From contig NZ_JBOITO010000013.1 in the NCBI RefSeq assembly GCF_050717635.1, positions 372,001-436,000 of the forward strand: 64,000 nt of DNA, read 5' to 3'. The DNA is from Clostridium_AD sp050717635 (GTDB lineage Bacteria > Bacillota > Clostridia > Clostridiales > Clostridiaceae). Made by a program: the position numbers and the translations under genes. Below the pieces are notes generated by a model, which saw only the letters and a list, made by a program, of their open reading frames with translations, had not been told where the DNA came from and did no database searches. This document shows, piece by piece, positions 7,890-17,579 of the stretch. How positions within the stretch are numbered: position 1 is the stretch's first letter; each line of letters begins with the position of its first letter.

Positions 7890-10253
7890 CTAATAAATAT
7901 CCGATAACTCTACACGTATATTTTCATTTTTAATGGGTAATTTGTTAATGTATAGCTTGCTCTCTTTAATTACCTTTTTTGAAGGTAGCCTAACAGTAAA
8001 TTTACTACCTTCCCCAAATACACTTTCAACAGATAGACTACCACCATGTAATTCTACAAGTGATTTAACTAAACTTAATCCAATACCCGTACCTTCTGAA
8101 TTTTTTGATAGAGATTTATCTACCTGCTTAAACCTATCGAAAATCATAGCTAAGTTTTCGTCTTCAATGCCAATACCATTATCTTTTACTGATATTTCAA
8201 CAAATTCATTATTATCATTTATAGATACAAATATTTCATCACCGTCTTCTGAAAATTTTATCGCATTTGATATAAGATTTAAAACTATTCTATCTATCGC
8301 TTCTGGGTCACAAGCAATAATATTTTCTTCCATATCTGTATCAAAAATGATATTCAAGCCTTTGATATCAGTGAAATTAGTTAGTGACATCACTATATCT
8401 TCTACAAGGACCACTATATTATTATTTGATAAATTCAATTTGTAGAATCCTGCTTCAATTTTAGATAAATCAACTATGTTGTTAATAAGTTTAGATAATC
8501 TATAGGAATTTTGCTTGATGGAATCTATATATTTAATAATTGAATCCTTCTTATCGTCCAGTGAACCACTATTGCAAAACAAATCAAATAACTGAGCTGT
8601 GGCAAATATAACATTTAGTGGCGTTTTAAGTTCATGGGATATGTTAACGAGAAATTCTCCTTGTAATTTCAACGCCTTTTCCATGACTATATTAGACTTT
8701 ATTTCAGCAGTAACATCAATTACAATGATTAATATTTCTTGGATTTCCCCATCTACTTTAAACAGGGGTTCAAAAATAATATTCCAATATATCTGCTTTC
8801 CATTTAACAAAACTTCTTTTTTATTCAAATACTTAGTTTTCTTATCTTTTATTACTTCATTAATATATTGGTAGCATTTACTTGTTTCTAATAATTTATA
8901 TGTTTTAAATAGTTCTTCAAGCTTATTTTGCGTTAACTTACTAACTGATAAAACATCGGGTTTTAGAAGTTTAATGATATTAAATGCTTTTTTATTAATA
9001 TCCACAACCTTTAAATCTGGGCATGATATTCTAACAACAGGCAAATCAAAAGTATTTATCATTCTGTTTAAAAATTTATATTGGTTTCTTATAGCTTCTT
9101 CACGCTTAAAATAGGCCGTCATGTCTTGGGTGCAAAGTACTCCTAAAGTAAATTTTCCTTCACTATCATAAATAGGTGTTCCACTAATATCTATTTGTAA
9201 TGTTTTATGAGGGAATCTTACTTCCATTCTCATATTTTTAAATTTCTCACCTCTCATAACTCTACAAATTGGAGTGTCTTCCAAATCAATCTCATTTCCG
9301 CTTATATCAAAAAGTTTAGCTTCGTTGTAACTATCGCTTGTCTTATCTATATATACATAATACCTTTCATTTGTGTGGGTATTGTATTCATAATATGGAA
9401 AAAACATTTTTCTTTCTGATTTGTTAAATGATATATATTTGCCTTTATTATCAAAAATAGAAATACCATCAGATATATTTTCTATGATAGCCTCTAATTG
9501 CTTTTTCTGTTCTTCCAACTGCTCCGTTTGCTTTTCAATTATCTTATTTTTTCTTAGTAAACTTTGATTTTTAAAAAAACTTTCAGCAATTTCAGAAGCA
9601 GTCTCAAATATATATTTAATCTCTCCATTTTCAAATATAACTGTTTGAGCAAAGGTCCAATAAGTTACGTCTCCCTTGAAATTAATATTCTTTATATAAC
9701 TATTCTCTTTTGTTTCAAGAATAGAGTTCCAAATAGTTTCGGATTCACTACCCACAAATCCTTCTATAATTTCTCTAATAGGGCTACCTATAATATTTTT
9801 ATTATTATTAAGAGGACAGTCTACTAAATCAAGATACTTTTGATTAGCTTTAAGCAATATTAAATCAGGAACACTGTATACAGCAAAACCTGTTGTATTA
9901 TCTATATATAATTGTTCTATAAAAACGAGCTTGCCTTCAAGTCTAGAATTTGGCTTTTCAACAAAAGTATATACTTGTCCATTTGTCACTTTGTCATGAA
10001 AAATAGATATAATCACTTCATGAGCGCAAAGGGATTTTGTAAATATATATACCGAATAACTATTGCTAATCTTATCAAGAAGTCTTTGGGAATTAATTTT
10101 TAGCATGGTAGCCAGTTCTGTAAGTGATTTATCTAGAAGTTCATCCATTGTAAAACCTGTAAAATCAATAAATTCTCTATTCACATCTGTTATAATACCA
10201 TCAAACGAATAAAAATATGGTTTTATTATTTTATTAGAAAAGGTATTTTCCAC
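7890..10253 (-). CDS. PAS-containing sensor histidine kinase
   Basis: About 787 residues, with no membrane helices evident, so probably cytosolic. Several PAS-like modules (about 10-60, 110-230, 265-385, 400-520) are separated by a coiled coil near 232-262. The kinase core is typical: phospho-acceptor H540 in NISHELKTPLNV, N box LNLISNAIKFS, G1 DNGIGIEDE and G2 GTGIGLSLVKSL. It autophosphorylates and passes the phosphate to a response regulator that is not in the window. Oddly, the only in-frame start is a GTG at 10253 without a ribosome site. The DNA immediately beyond is a piece of a YgiT-type gene, so the natural 5' end and promoter seem to have been replaced; the N-terminus may be short by a few residues. 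Confidence 0.85.
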   Translation of the reverse strand: MENTFSNKIIKPYFYSFDGIITDVNREFIDFTGFTMDELLDKSLTELATMLKINSQRLLDKISNSYSVYIFTKSLCAHEVIISIFHDKVTNGQVYTFVEKPNSRLEGKLVFIEQLYIDNTTGFAVYSVPDLILLKANQKYLDLVDCPLNNNKNIIGSPIREIIEGFVGSESETIWNSILETKENSYIKNINFKGDVTYWTFAQTVIFENGEIKYIFETASEIAESFFKNQSLLRKNKIIEKQTEQLEEQKKQLEAIIENISDGISIFDNKGKYISFNKSERKMFFPYYEYNTHTNERYYVYIDKTSDSYNEAKLFDISGNEIDLEDTPICRVMRGEKFKNMRMEVRFPHKTLQIDISGTPIYDSEGKFTLGVLCTQDMTAYFKREEAIRNQYKFLNRMINTFDLPVVRISCPDLKVVDINKKAFNIIKLLKPDVLSVSKLTQNKLEELFKTYKLLETSKCYQYINEVIKDKKTKYLNKKEVLLNGKQIYWNIIFEPLFKVDGEIQEILIIVIDVTAEIKSNIVMEKALKLQGEFLVNISHELKTPLNVIFATAQLFDLFCNSGSLDDKKDSIIKYIDSIKQNSYRLSKLINNIVDLSKIEAGFYKLNLSNNNIVVLVEDIVMSLTNFTDIKGLNIIFDTDMEENIIACDPEAIDRIVLNLISNAIKFSEDGDEIFVSINDNNEFVEISVKDNGIGIEDENLAMIFDRFKQVDKSLSKNSEGTGIGLSLVKSLVELHGGSLSVESVFGEGSKFTVRLPSKKVIKESKLYINKLPIKNENIRVELSDIY

Positions 10254-10435
10254 ATATTGTAGACTTTGACGGACATATAATTATAATTAAAGGTGTGCCA
10301 GCTAATATTTGTAAGCAATGTGGTGAGTATTATATAGAAAATGATGTAGCATTAAAGCTTGAAAAAATAATTGAAGATGCAAAAAAGAATAAAGCGGAAA
10401 TATTAGTTATTAATTATTCGGAAATGGCAGCTTAG
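10253..10435 (+). pseudogene. 5'-truncated YgiT-type zinc-finger gene
   Basis: The frame encodes DFDGHIIIIKGVPANICKQC and continues to the stop at 10433-10435. It is nearly identical to residues 19-76 of the complete gene at 23478-23708. The start and the first Cys pair are missing. Homology begins at 10253, exactly where the minus-strand kinase gene starts, marking a recombination junction. It precedes the primase-helicase gene, just as the intact copy precedes the truncated primase at 24173. Confidence 0.8.
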
Positions 10436-10666
10436 GGAGTTAAAGCTTAAGTAATTTCTTACTAAAAAATAATGCATGTAGATTGAATCTGAAATAGAAT
10501 AAAGAATTTTAGATAGCTGGTGAAGGTGATGTGAAATCATTTTTATCAGTTTTTTTGATAAGATACAATATAATCAGTTGATTTAGTATATTAGTTCAGC
10601 TATATATAATCACATAATAGGACATAATTGCAAATGATAAGAAAGTATTAATGGAGGTATAACAAT

Positions 10667-13633
10667 ATGGACTATAATGAGCTAAATTATAAGTACAAGA
10701 GGCAATTAGAAGAAAACCAGATCTTAAAAATAGAAAATGAGAATTTCAGAAAACAATTAGGGCTACAAATAGCAGAAGTTTGTATAGATAATGAGTATAA
10801 AGCAATAAGTGAGCCAAAGGATAATATATCAATTCTAAAATATGAACTTGGAGAGGTATGTAATAGTAGTTCATCTCAAGAAAAAATAGAATTATACATG
10901 GGATTATTTAAGGGTAGAGAAGATGTATATGCTAAACGTTGGGAGAATAAACAAGGTAAAAGCGGATACTCTCCAGTATGTATAAATGAATGGGCAAAAG
11001 GAATTTGTGATAAACCTAAAATAAAATGCTTCGAATGTAAAAATAGAAAATATGTAAATTTAGATACAAATTCTATTAACAGACATCTAAGAGGAATAGA
11101 GGTTTTAGGTATTTATGCTATGACAAAAGATGAAACCTGTTATTTTCTTGCAATAGATTTTGATGACGAAGGGTGGGAAAAAGATATTTCAGTTTTAAGA
11201 GAAATATGTGAGGGGAAAAAGATACCTTTTGCAGTTGAACGTTCTAGATCTGGGAACGGGGCACACATATGGTTCTTCTTCACGGAAAAGATAAAGGCAT
11301 TAGCTGCTAGAAAGTTTGGAACATCACTTCTAACCTATTCAATGATGCAAAGGCATGAAATCAAATTTCAATCATATGACAGATTATTTCCAAATCAGGA
11401 TACTATGCCAAAAGGAGGACTTGGAAACCTTATAGCACTACCAATGCAAAAGGCCTCTAGAAAAAATAATAATAGCATTTTTATTGATAAAAATTTAGAA
11501 CCTTATAAAGATCAATGGAATTTTCTAAGTTGTATAGGAAAGCTTACGAAAGATGAAATTTATTATTATACTTCTGAATTTTGTGTCGGAAATGAACTCG
11601 GTGATTTGAAAGAAAGCGAAGATGAAAGCAGAAAACCTTGGGAAAAAAACAAAGAAAGCTGTAAATTAAGCATAACTGATTTTCCAGATACGGCTTTAAT
11701 TACAATGGCTAATTTGATATTTATAAGTAAAAAAGGATTCTCTAATAAAGCACTAAATTCTATTAAAAGAATGGCGGCATTTAAAAATCCTGAATTTTAT
11801 AAAGCTCAGGCTATGCGACTACCAACATTTGATAAACCAACAGTTATTTCTTTATCAGAGGAAACACAAGAGTATTTATGTATACCAAGAGGCTGTGAGG
11901 TTGATCTTACTGATTTTTCAACTAACAATAAAATTAACTATAAGTGTGACGATAAAACTTACATTGGTAAATCAATTTGTGTTGAGTTTAATGGACAGTT
12001 GAGAGAAGAGCAGATACTTGCAGTTGATGCAATGTTGAAATATGACAATGGAGTATTATCAGCAACTACTGCTTTTGGAAAAACTGTTATCGGAGCAAAA
12101 TTAATAGCTGAAAGAAAAGTAAATACTCTTATAATAGTGCATACTCAGCAGTTATTAGAACAGTGGAAGGAAAGATTAAAACAGTTTTTAACTATAAATG
12201 AGCCTTTACCTATAAATGATACTAAAAAAAGATGGGGTCAAAAGAATATTAGTATTATAGGACAAATAGGTGCAGGTAAAAACACCTTAAGGGGTATTAT
12301 TGATATTGCTACAATGCAATCTTTGGTAAGAAAAGGTGAGGTTAAAGAAGTAGTAAAAGATTATGGGATGGTTATAGTTGATGAATGCCATCATGTTTCA
12401 GCTTTTAGCTTCGAACAGATATTAAAAAAAGTAGTAGCTAAATATGTTTATGGATTAACGGCAACACCAATAAGGAAGGATGGGCATCAGCCTATAATTT
12501 TTATGCAATGTGGTCCAATTAGATATAGAGTGAATGAGATTAAGCAAGCTGAGAAACTCCCATTTGAGCATTATGTCATCCCAAGATTTACTTCTTTCAG
12601 GAAACCAGTTTGCATAGATGAAAAAGAATGGTCAATAACAAAAATTTATTCTGAAATAAGCACAAGTCAAATACGAAATGAGATGATTATCCAAGATGTT
12701 ATTAATTGTGTTAATGAAGGAAGAAATCCAATAGTTTTAACTGAAAGAACTGCACATGTTAAATTACTTTCTGATGCTTTAAAAGAAAAACTAGCTAATG
12801 TTATTACACTAACAGGACGAATGTCAAAAAAAGAAAAGAAATATCAAATTGAGAAGCTTTCAAGTGTGCCGAAAGAAAGTAGTATGGTAATAGTTGCTAC
12901 AGGTAAATTTGTAGGGGAAGGATTTGATAAACCTAGATTAGACACTCTTTTTTTAGCTATGCCTATATCATGGAAAGGAACTTTGCAACAATATGCTGGT
13001 AGGCTTAATAGGTTATATGAAAATAAAAATGAGGTTCAAATCTATGATTATATCGATGTTCATGTTGGTGTATTAGAAAGAATGTACCAAAAGAGATTAA
13101 GTGGTTATGCTTCAATAGGTTATTCTGCTAAAAGTGATACGAACCCTTTGGAGACAATAAATTCAATTTACAACAATGACAATTTTCTAACGGTATTTAG
13201 TAACGATATTTTATTAGCAAAAAATGATGTAGTTATAGTAAACCCATATCTTTCAATTAAAAGAGAATCTTTTAATATAATAGAACTTTTGGCGAATATA
13301 ATAAAAAATGGGATTGCAGTTAATATATTTACTTCAGCAGAAATAGATCATAAAGAAGATGAGAGAACTGACTTAAAGGATATGTATGATTATCTAAGAA
13401 CAGCTGGGATAAATATAATTATAAAAGCCAATGTACATCAAAAGTTTATTATAATTGATCAAAAAATAGTTTGGTATGGAAATATTAATTTTTTAAGTTA
13501 TGCAACTGAAGAGGGAAATATTATGAGACTGGAAAGTTTAAACATTGCAAATGAATTAATGGATACTATTGAAGAAAAAATGGTCAACGGAAAATCAGAA
13601 ACTGCAATACAACAAAAATTATTCTGGGAGTAG
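10667..13633 (+). CDS. TOTE-type primase / superfamily 2 helicase / PLD nuclease fusion
   Basis: 988 residues with three enzyme modules. A short coiled coil (1-60) precedes an archaeo-eukaryotic primase domain of the TOTE conflict-system type (about 80-310): paired Cys in CDKPKIKCFECKNRK, acidic D164/D166 in AIDFDDE, H200 in SGNGAHIWFFF and GGLGNLIALP. Next comes an SF2 helicase (about 440-830): Walker A TTAFGKT with K472, DECHH at 572-576, GLTATPIRKDG and QQYAGRLNRL. The C-terminus (about 850-988) is PLD-like with one HxKx4D motif (H924, K926, D931) and GNIN. Such fusions are associated with defence against foreign DNA; the target is unknown. The start is set by GGAGG 9 bases upstream of ATG. 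A 5' fragment of a paralogue lies at 24173. Confidence 0.88.
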   Translation: MDYNELNYKYKRQLEENQILKIENENFRKQLGLQIAEVCIDNEYKAISEPKDNISILKYELGEVCNSSSSQEKIELYMGLFKGREDVYAKRWENKQGKSGYSPVCINEWAKGICDKPKIKCFECKNRKYVNLDTNSINRHLRGIEVLGIYAMTKDETCYFLAIDFDDEGWEKDISVLREICEGKKIPFAVERSRSGNGAHIWFFFTEKIKALAARKFGTSLLTYSMMQRHEIKFQSYDRLFPNQDTMPKGGLGNLIALPMQKASRKNNNSIFIDKNLEPYKDQWNFLSCIGKLTKDEIYYYTSEFCVGNELGDLKESEDESRKPWEKNKESCKLSITDFPDTALITMANLIFISKKGFSNKALNSIKRMAAFKNPEFYKAQAMRLPTFDKPTVISLSEETQEYLCIPRGCEVDLTDFSTNNKINYKCDDKTYIGKSICVEFNGQLREEQILAVDAMLKYDNGVLSATTAFGKTVIGAKLIAERKVNTLIIVHTQQLLEQWKERLKQFLTINEPLPINDTKKRWGQKNISIIGQIGAGKNTLRGIIDIATMQSLVRKGEVKEVVKDYGMVIVDECHHVSAFSFEQILKKVVAKYVYGLTATPIRKDGHQPIIFMQCGPIRYRVNEIKQAEKLPFEHYVIPRFTSFRKPVCIDEKEWSITKIYSEISTSQIRNEMIIQDVINCVNEGRNPIVLTERTAHVKLLSDALKEKLANVITLTGRMSKKEKKYQIEKLSSVPKESSMVIVATGKFVGEGFDKPRLDTLFLAMPISWKGTLQQYAGRLNRLYENKNEVQIYDYIDVHVGVLERMYQKRLSGYASIGYSAKSDTNPLETINSIYNNDNFLTVFSNDILLAKNDVVIVNPYLSIKRESFNIIELLANIIKNGIAVNIFTSAEIDHKEDERTDLKDMYDYLRTAGINIIIKANVHQKFIIIDQKIVWYGNINFLSYATEEGNIMRLESLNIANELMDTIEEKMVNGKSETAIQQKLFWE

Positions 13634-13669
13634 ATACGTTTAATTAATTCTACTCCTTTTTTATTGTAG

Positions 13670-13914
13670 GGACTTAAAGTAGTTGCTCTCGGGTATATTA
13701 TATTTAAATATAATAATAGAGAATGTGCTCTTATGAACAATTTAACAAGTGTAACCAATAGATTAATAAATGAAAAATCTCCGTACTTATTGCAACACTC
13801 ACACAATCCTGTAAACTGGTTTGCATGGGGTGAGGAAGCATTTATAAAGGCCAAGGCTGAAGATAAACCAATCTTCCTTTCAATAGGATATTCTACTTGT
13901 CATTGGTGTCATGT
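13670..13914 (+). repeat. DUF255 5'-end module 1
   Basis: The module starts at GGACTTAAAGTAGTT and ends in CATTGGTGTCATGT. Its non-coding part diverges from modules 2-4 after the first 15 bases, so this is the most divergent of the four. Confidence 0.75.
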
Positions 13915-13921
13915 GACCTAA
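13733..13921 (+). pseudogene. DUF255 (YyaL/SPATA20) gene fragment 1
   Basis: 62 residues matching the N-terminus of the long gene at 33250: NRLINEKSPYLLQHSHNPVN and the thioredoxin-like CHWC. The frame stops three codons after the Cys pair. The family is a roughly 650-700-residue thioredoxin-fold plus (alpha/alpha)6-barrel protein, so about 90% is missing. Bases beyond CATGT match those after fragment 2, not the DUF255 gene. It could still be transcribed from its own upstream region. Confidence 0.85.
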
Positions 13922-14072
13922 ACACTGCAATTTATAAAAAACAGAAACCATTGAAACTAAAGGGGTTAAGCTTAGTTTGTATTGAACTTTAAGTTTTTAT
14001 ATAAGCACTAACATAATTGTTGGTGTATTTTTTTATGCTTTTTAAAGGTTTTTAAGTGATATAGTTATAAAA
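13915..14072 (+). repeat. Shared cargo left end, copy 1
   Basis: About 155 bp following DUF255 fragment 1 aligns with 18391-18545 after fragment 2. Shared blocks include CTGCAATTTATAAAAAA versus CCGCAATTTATAAAAAA, TTTTTATATAAGCACT and ACATAATTGTTGGTGT. This is evidence that two cargo blocks have a common left boundary. Confidence 0.75.
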
Positions 14073-14412
14073 TAAATAGGTTAACTAAAGTGACTTTGTG
14101 TACGGAGATATTTATTAAAGTATATAGAATTATGAGAAATAAGGTTATAATCTTCATAACAGTTGTTTCAAAAGTGCAATATAATGCTGTCCTATATCTA
14201 CGACACAATTGTCGGAAATGCTAAGAGTTATATAAAATGAAATGGTCTTTCTAATACAAAGCACATACTTATGTATAAGATTTATATTAATTAGAGGTTT
14301 TGTTTGGGCAAGCCGTTCACCTTTTGCTTGGATATTATTTTATAGTTTAAATTGAATTACAGGTGAAAGAAATATTTGAGGAAATTAAAATTTACAAAGG
14401 AGAGAAAATGAT
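14073..14412. other. No gene recognised
   Basis: 340 bp of AT-rich sequence without a supported frame, between the shared cargo left end and the broken DUF2695 gene. Nothing further seen. Confidence 0.5.
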
Positions 14413-14647
14413 ATGTCGAAAACTATATCTGAATTACAACAAGTTCTTATACTAGGGCAAAAGTTATCAATGCAAGGTTCATTGGATAGAAGAAAATTCC
14501 CTAGAGAATCTAATTGACCAGGTGTTAACTCTAGTTCTTCCCACTGAGATTGACATTGCTAAAAGTAAAAAGTCCAGGATAGTAAAAGCTATTCAAAATC
14601 AGGGTGGTTTTTGTGATTGTGAAGTTCTTGCAAATGTAATAGATTAG
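14413..14647 (+). pseudogene. Frameshifted DUF2695-like gene
   Basis: An ATG frame preceded by AAAGGAGAGAAAATG gives SKTISELQQVLILGQKLSM and stops at 14515. Another frame continues with LENLIDQVLTLVLP and ends GGFCDCEVLANV, the closing signature of DUF2695 proteins. A single indel around 14490-14510 joins the two. The function of DUF2695 is unknown. One of three decayed genes in this cargo block. Confidence 0.6.
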
Positions 14648-14877
14648 TATTTAAATCTCAGAATTTAAAATATACAGAAGGAAACCATGAAACTTCATAT
14701 AATAAAATACTCCAGTTTATTTGTATGAAAAGACTGTAAAATACGTCTATGACTCTATCCTATTTCGTGCTAAGGGTATAGGTGTATGTAGTGAGGAAAG
14801 TTAGACGAATGCTAAAGCAACGCCGCTACTGGTATAAACACAGTTTAAATTGATATAAGTTTTAGGGGGTGGGAATA

Positions 14878-15321
14878 ATGTTAAATATATTTTAAAAAAA
14901 GCGTGAAGAAAGTATTACTGACAGATTTCTAAGATTAATAGACGAAGATAAGCTATCAGAGGCATTAAAAGTGATAGAGGAAATAATATTGATAAATCCA
15001 AATATAAGTACAAGCTATTTTAATTATGGTTTATGTTTATCGAATCTTGGATGATATGAAGATTCTGCATCAGCATTTCTAAAAGCATATGAGTTAGACG
15101 ATACTAGTGGTGGTGCACTATATCGAACTTGTATCTCTCTGGCAATTTCAAATAATAAAGAAAAATTATATGAGGTATTCAAATCAGAGCTAGAATGGAA
15201 TCCATATATGATTAATGATTTTGTTGAAGAGAAAATGTTTAAGGAATTCTTTTCTGAAAATAAATTTATTAATTTGAAAGAAAAATACGTAGATTATGTA
15301 GGTAAGCAAGAAGATGATTAA
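14878..15321 (+). pseudogene. TPR-like protein gene with two in-frame stops
   Basis: A 147-codon frame starts at an ATG behind TTTAGGGGGTGGGAATA. It reads through TAA at codon 6 and TGA at 15053-15055. The translation RLIDEDKLSEALKVIEEIIL...SYFNYGLCLSNLG...YEDSASAFLKAYELD shows tetratricopeptide helices. Both stops look like single-base changes (AAA to TAA; GGA/AGA-type to TGA). Probably a dead immunity- or adaptor-like gene. Confidence 0.7.
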
Positions 15322-15401
15322 CTAATATACTGATACAAAAATTGATGCTAACAAGTACTGAAAAGATTGGGTGTAAAGATTTAAGAGAGTAGGCGAATAT
15401 A

Positions 15402-15770
15402 TTGAATAGTGTAGAAAGTGCTAAAAAAATAATAGAGCAATATATTGAGTATTCAAATATTGAAGGTCAATCAAAATTGAATGGAGATTACAAAACAGGG
15501 AATAAAATGAGCAAAAAACTAAATAAGCTTGAATCATATCTCAAGGAGAATAATGATTTAGCTAAAATAGTTCTAAAAGAGCTATTAAAATCTAATTCAA
15601 TTAGAGCTCGCTCAATGGCAGCAGTAGATTCTTTAAGATTAAATATGTATGTTGAAGAGTCGCTTAAAGTATTAAAAGAAATAGCAAATAATGAAGAATA
15701 CGGAATACTAGGGCTTGGACCTGAAATTTCACTAGAAATTTGGAAAGAAAAAGGACGCCTTGAACCATAA
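15402..15770 (+). CDS. DUF2019-like small helical protein
   Basis: 122 residues starting at TTG (weak AGAGAGTAGG site). An N-terminal helix pair is followed by RARSMAAVDSLRLNMYVEES and ILGLGPEISLEIWKEKGRL, which resembles the HEAT-like DUF2019 family with its conserved late W-KG motif. That family is often found among immunity-type genes, but its function is not established. It overlaps nothing and lies about 110 bp upstream of the DUF3885 gene. Confidence 0.6.
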   Translation: MNSVESAKKIIEQYIEYSNIEGQSKLNGDYKTGNKMSKKLNKLESYLKENNDLAKIVLKELLKSNSIRARSMAAVDSLRLNMYVEESLKVLKEIANNEEYGILGLGPEISLEIWKEKGRLEP

Positions 15771-15882
15771 CCCTATATCATATTATTATTATTATTATTA
15801 TTTGATATTTCATAAGAGTTATTTCATAGGTGTATTTAATTACGTTACAAATATTATTTATTATTTTAGGAGGCGGAAGAGA

Positions 15883-16509
15883 TTGCTTAAAGAACAGTTG
15901 CAAGAGGAATTAGAATTATTGGGATTAAATAATCTTGAACACCCTATTTTTTACAATGGTAATAACGGAATTCGTTTTGAAATCGGTATGGGGAGTGTAT
16001 ATGGCAAACACAATAAACCACGAAAAGTATACATTGAAAATGCATTACGTCGTGCCATTAAGATATATAATAAGGGTATACATTCCCCAGGGATTTTAAT
16101 GTGGGAAATATACTCAAAGAGTGATAAAGAAAAACATAGTTTTGAGATTCTATTCAATAAAAAAATCTCACCAATCTTACCACAGGAAGAATTTTCGCAA
16201 GATATTGATATGGAGGATGGATATAAGCTTAAAAAAACATATTTTTATTGGAATTTGGAAGAATCAAAAATTCCAATTGACAAATTGTTTCGAGAAATTT
16301 TACTCGGCGATTTAGGCGGGGTGAATGCATTTGTTTCATCGATTTATCTGTTTGATATTGATGCCCATGTTATGTTGCATCTGTACGACGATAGAGGACT
16401 TGATATTGTAGCTCATGATAAGAATACATTGATGCCACTTTATCAAGAACTAAATGCATGGATACTTGATTATGACCGTGAACAAATTGATGAAAGATTC
16501 TCGAATTAG
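15883..16509 (+). CDS. DUF3885 protein, copy 1
   Basis: 208 residues from the TTG at 15883, set by AGGAGG at 15868-15873; the open frame extends upstream to 15760 but lacks a site there. The end LYDDRGLDIVAHDKNTLMP and LNAWILDYDREQIDERF is the DUF3885 signature. Proteins of this family are annotated as immunity-like or of unknown function, and many occur as orphan copies. A clear paralogue lies at 24813-25442 in another cargo block with the same TTG start. Confidence 0.75.
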   Translation: MLKEQLQEELELLGLNNLEHPIFYNGNNGIRFEIGMGSVYGKHNKPRKVYIENALRRAIKIYNKGIHSPGILMWEIYSKSDKEKHSFEILFNKKISPILPQEEFSQDIDMEDGYKLKKTYFYWNLEESKIPIDKLFREILLGDLGGVNAFVSSIYLFDIDAHVMLHLYDDRGLDIVAHDKNTLMPLYQELNAWILDYDREQIDERFSN

Positions 16510-16596
16510 CATCGCATAGAAACATAATCTATATTTGAAGTTAAGTCACAATTGTATTTTATGACTAACAGATATTATATTAAGGAGGTTACTATA

Positions 16597-16902
16597 ATGT
16601 ATAACACATTTATTAGTTTAGTTATTATAGTTGCAAGCTTAATAGATATTCTTATGACACTCGATAGGTCTAAAAAACTAATAAAAATGAATACTAAAAA
16701 CAATAATGTAACAAATAAAAGTCACTTTGTTCAAAGATTAATAGAATTAATAGCGGGATTTTGTTATATTGTTTTAGGTCTAACATTGCTTTTTAAACTA
16801 TTCAGTGGACTAACATTTGGATTTTTGACCTTAGCTGTTGTGCCATTAATCAAAATAATCAAAATTATAATTAGTAAAAAATACAAAGACATAAAGTGGT
16901 AG
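16597..16902 (+). CDS. Small membrane protein, unknown
   Basis: 101 residues; the ATG at 16597 follows AAGGAGG at ideal distance, so the longer frame from 16552 is not used. One helix lies at about 3-22 and two more between about 53 and 92, ending in a basic tail (KYKDIKW). No family recognised. Candidate bacteriocin or toxin immunity protein by size and context only. Confidence 0.6.
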   Translation: MYNTFISLVIIVASLIDILMTLDRSKKLIKMNTKNNNVTNKSHFVQRLIELIAGFCYIVLGLTLLFKLFSGLTFGFLTLAVVPLIKIIKIIISKKYKDIKW

Positions 16903-16987
16903 GTAATATTCTATCATAGTGCACCGAGCGTACTTCTGCAATAGATGAAGAATAGTAGAATAATGAGAGGTGGTATGAATTTATATT

Positions 16988-17509
16988 ATGAAAGGAGGAG
17001 TTAACTTCTATGTTAAAACATTACCTGAAAATGAAAAAATAGAATTGGAGCAAAGATTCAATAGAATAAAAGAATTACAAGAACAAGGCATATGCTTCGG
17101 ATGTTATAACTTTAATACAGGAGATATATTCCCTAACGAGGGTTTAATTTTTTACGAGGATGAAAAGGTAAGGTGTCAATTTGAAAAATACCCACGAGCA
17201 ATTGGACAGACAATTATTGTATCAAAGTAACATTATGAAGACATTTCTGAAATGCCTCTTGAATTAGGAACACATATATTAAAAATAGCAGATGCAATAA
17301 TTAAACTTCATAAAGAAATTATTGGTGCAGAAAAAGTGTATATGTGTACTATATGTGACGGTAAAAGGAATCACTTACATTTTCAACTTTTACCACGATT
17401 AAAAGGAGAGCCGAGAGGCTATGGAAATTTTGTCAGAGAAGAAGGAATTATTATGGATTATCATGAAACGGTAGAACTTTATAAGCTTAAAATGAAAGAA
17501 TTAATATAA
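16988..17509 (+). pseudogene. HIT-family hydrolase gene with in-frame stop
   Basis: A single frame of about 170 codons is interrupted by TAA at 17228-17230. The second half has GKRNHLHFQLLPRLKGEP, a degenerate histidine-triad region, and the first half CFGCYNFNTGDIFPNEGLIF, usual in bacterial HIT proteins (nucleotide hydrolases or transferases). The start is also suspect: AAGGAGG (16993-16999) sits inside the frame ahead of an out-of-frame ATG at 17010, which suggests a second lesion. Probably inactive. Confidence 0.75.
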
Positions 17510-17579
17510 GTCAAGAAGAAGGAACAACATTTGATTCACAATATTCATAAAGACGAATTAAAATTAAGAGGTGATAATA

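Noticed and set aside
7933..8445. 170-codon plus-strand frame opposite the sensor kinase
   Set aside because: Its reverse strand encodes the conserved HATPase domain; the plus-strand protein is a low-complexity shadow.
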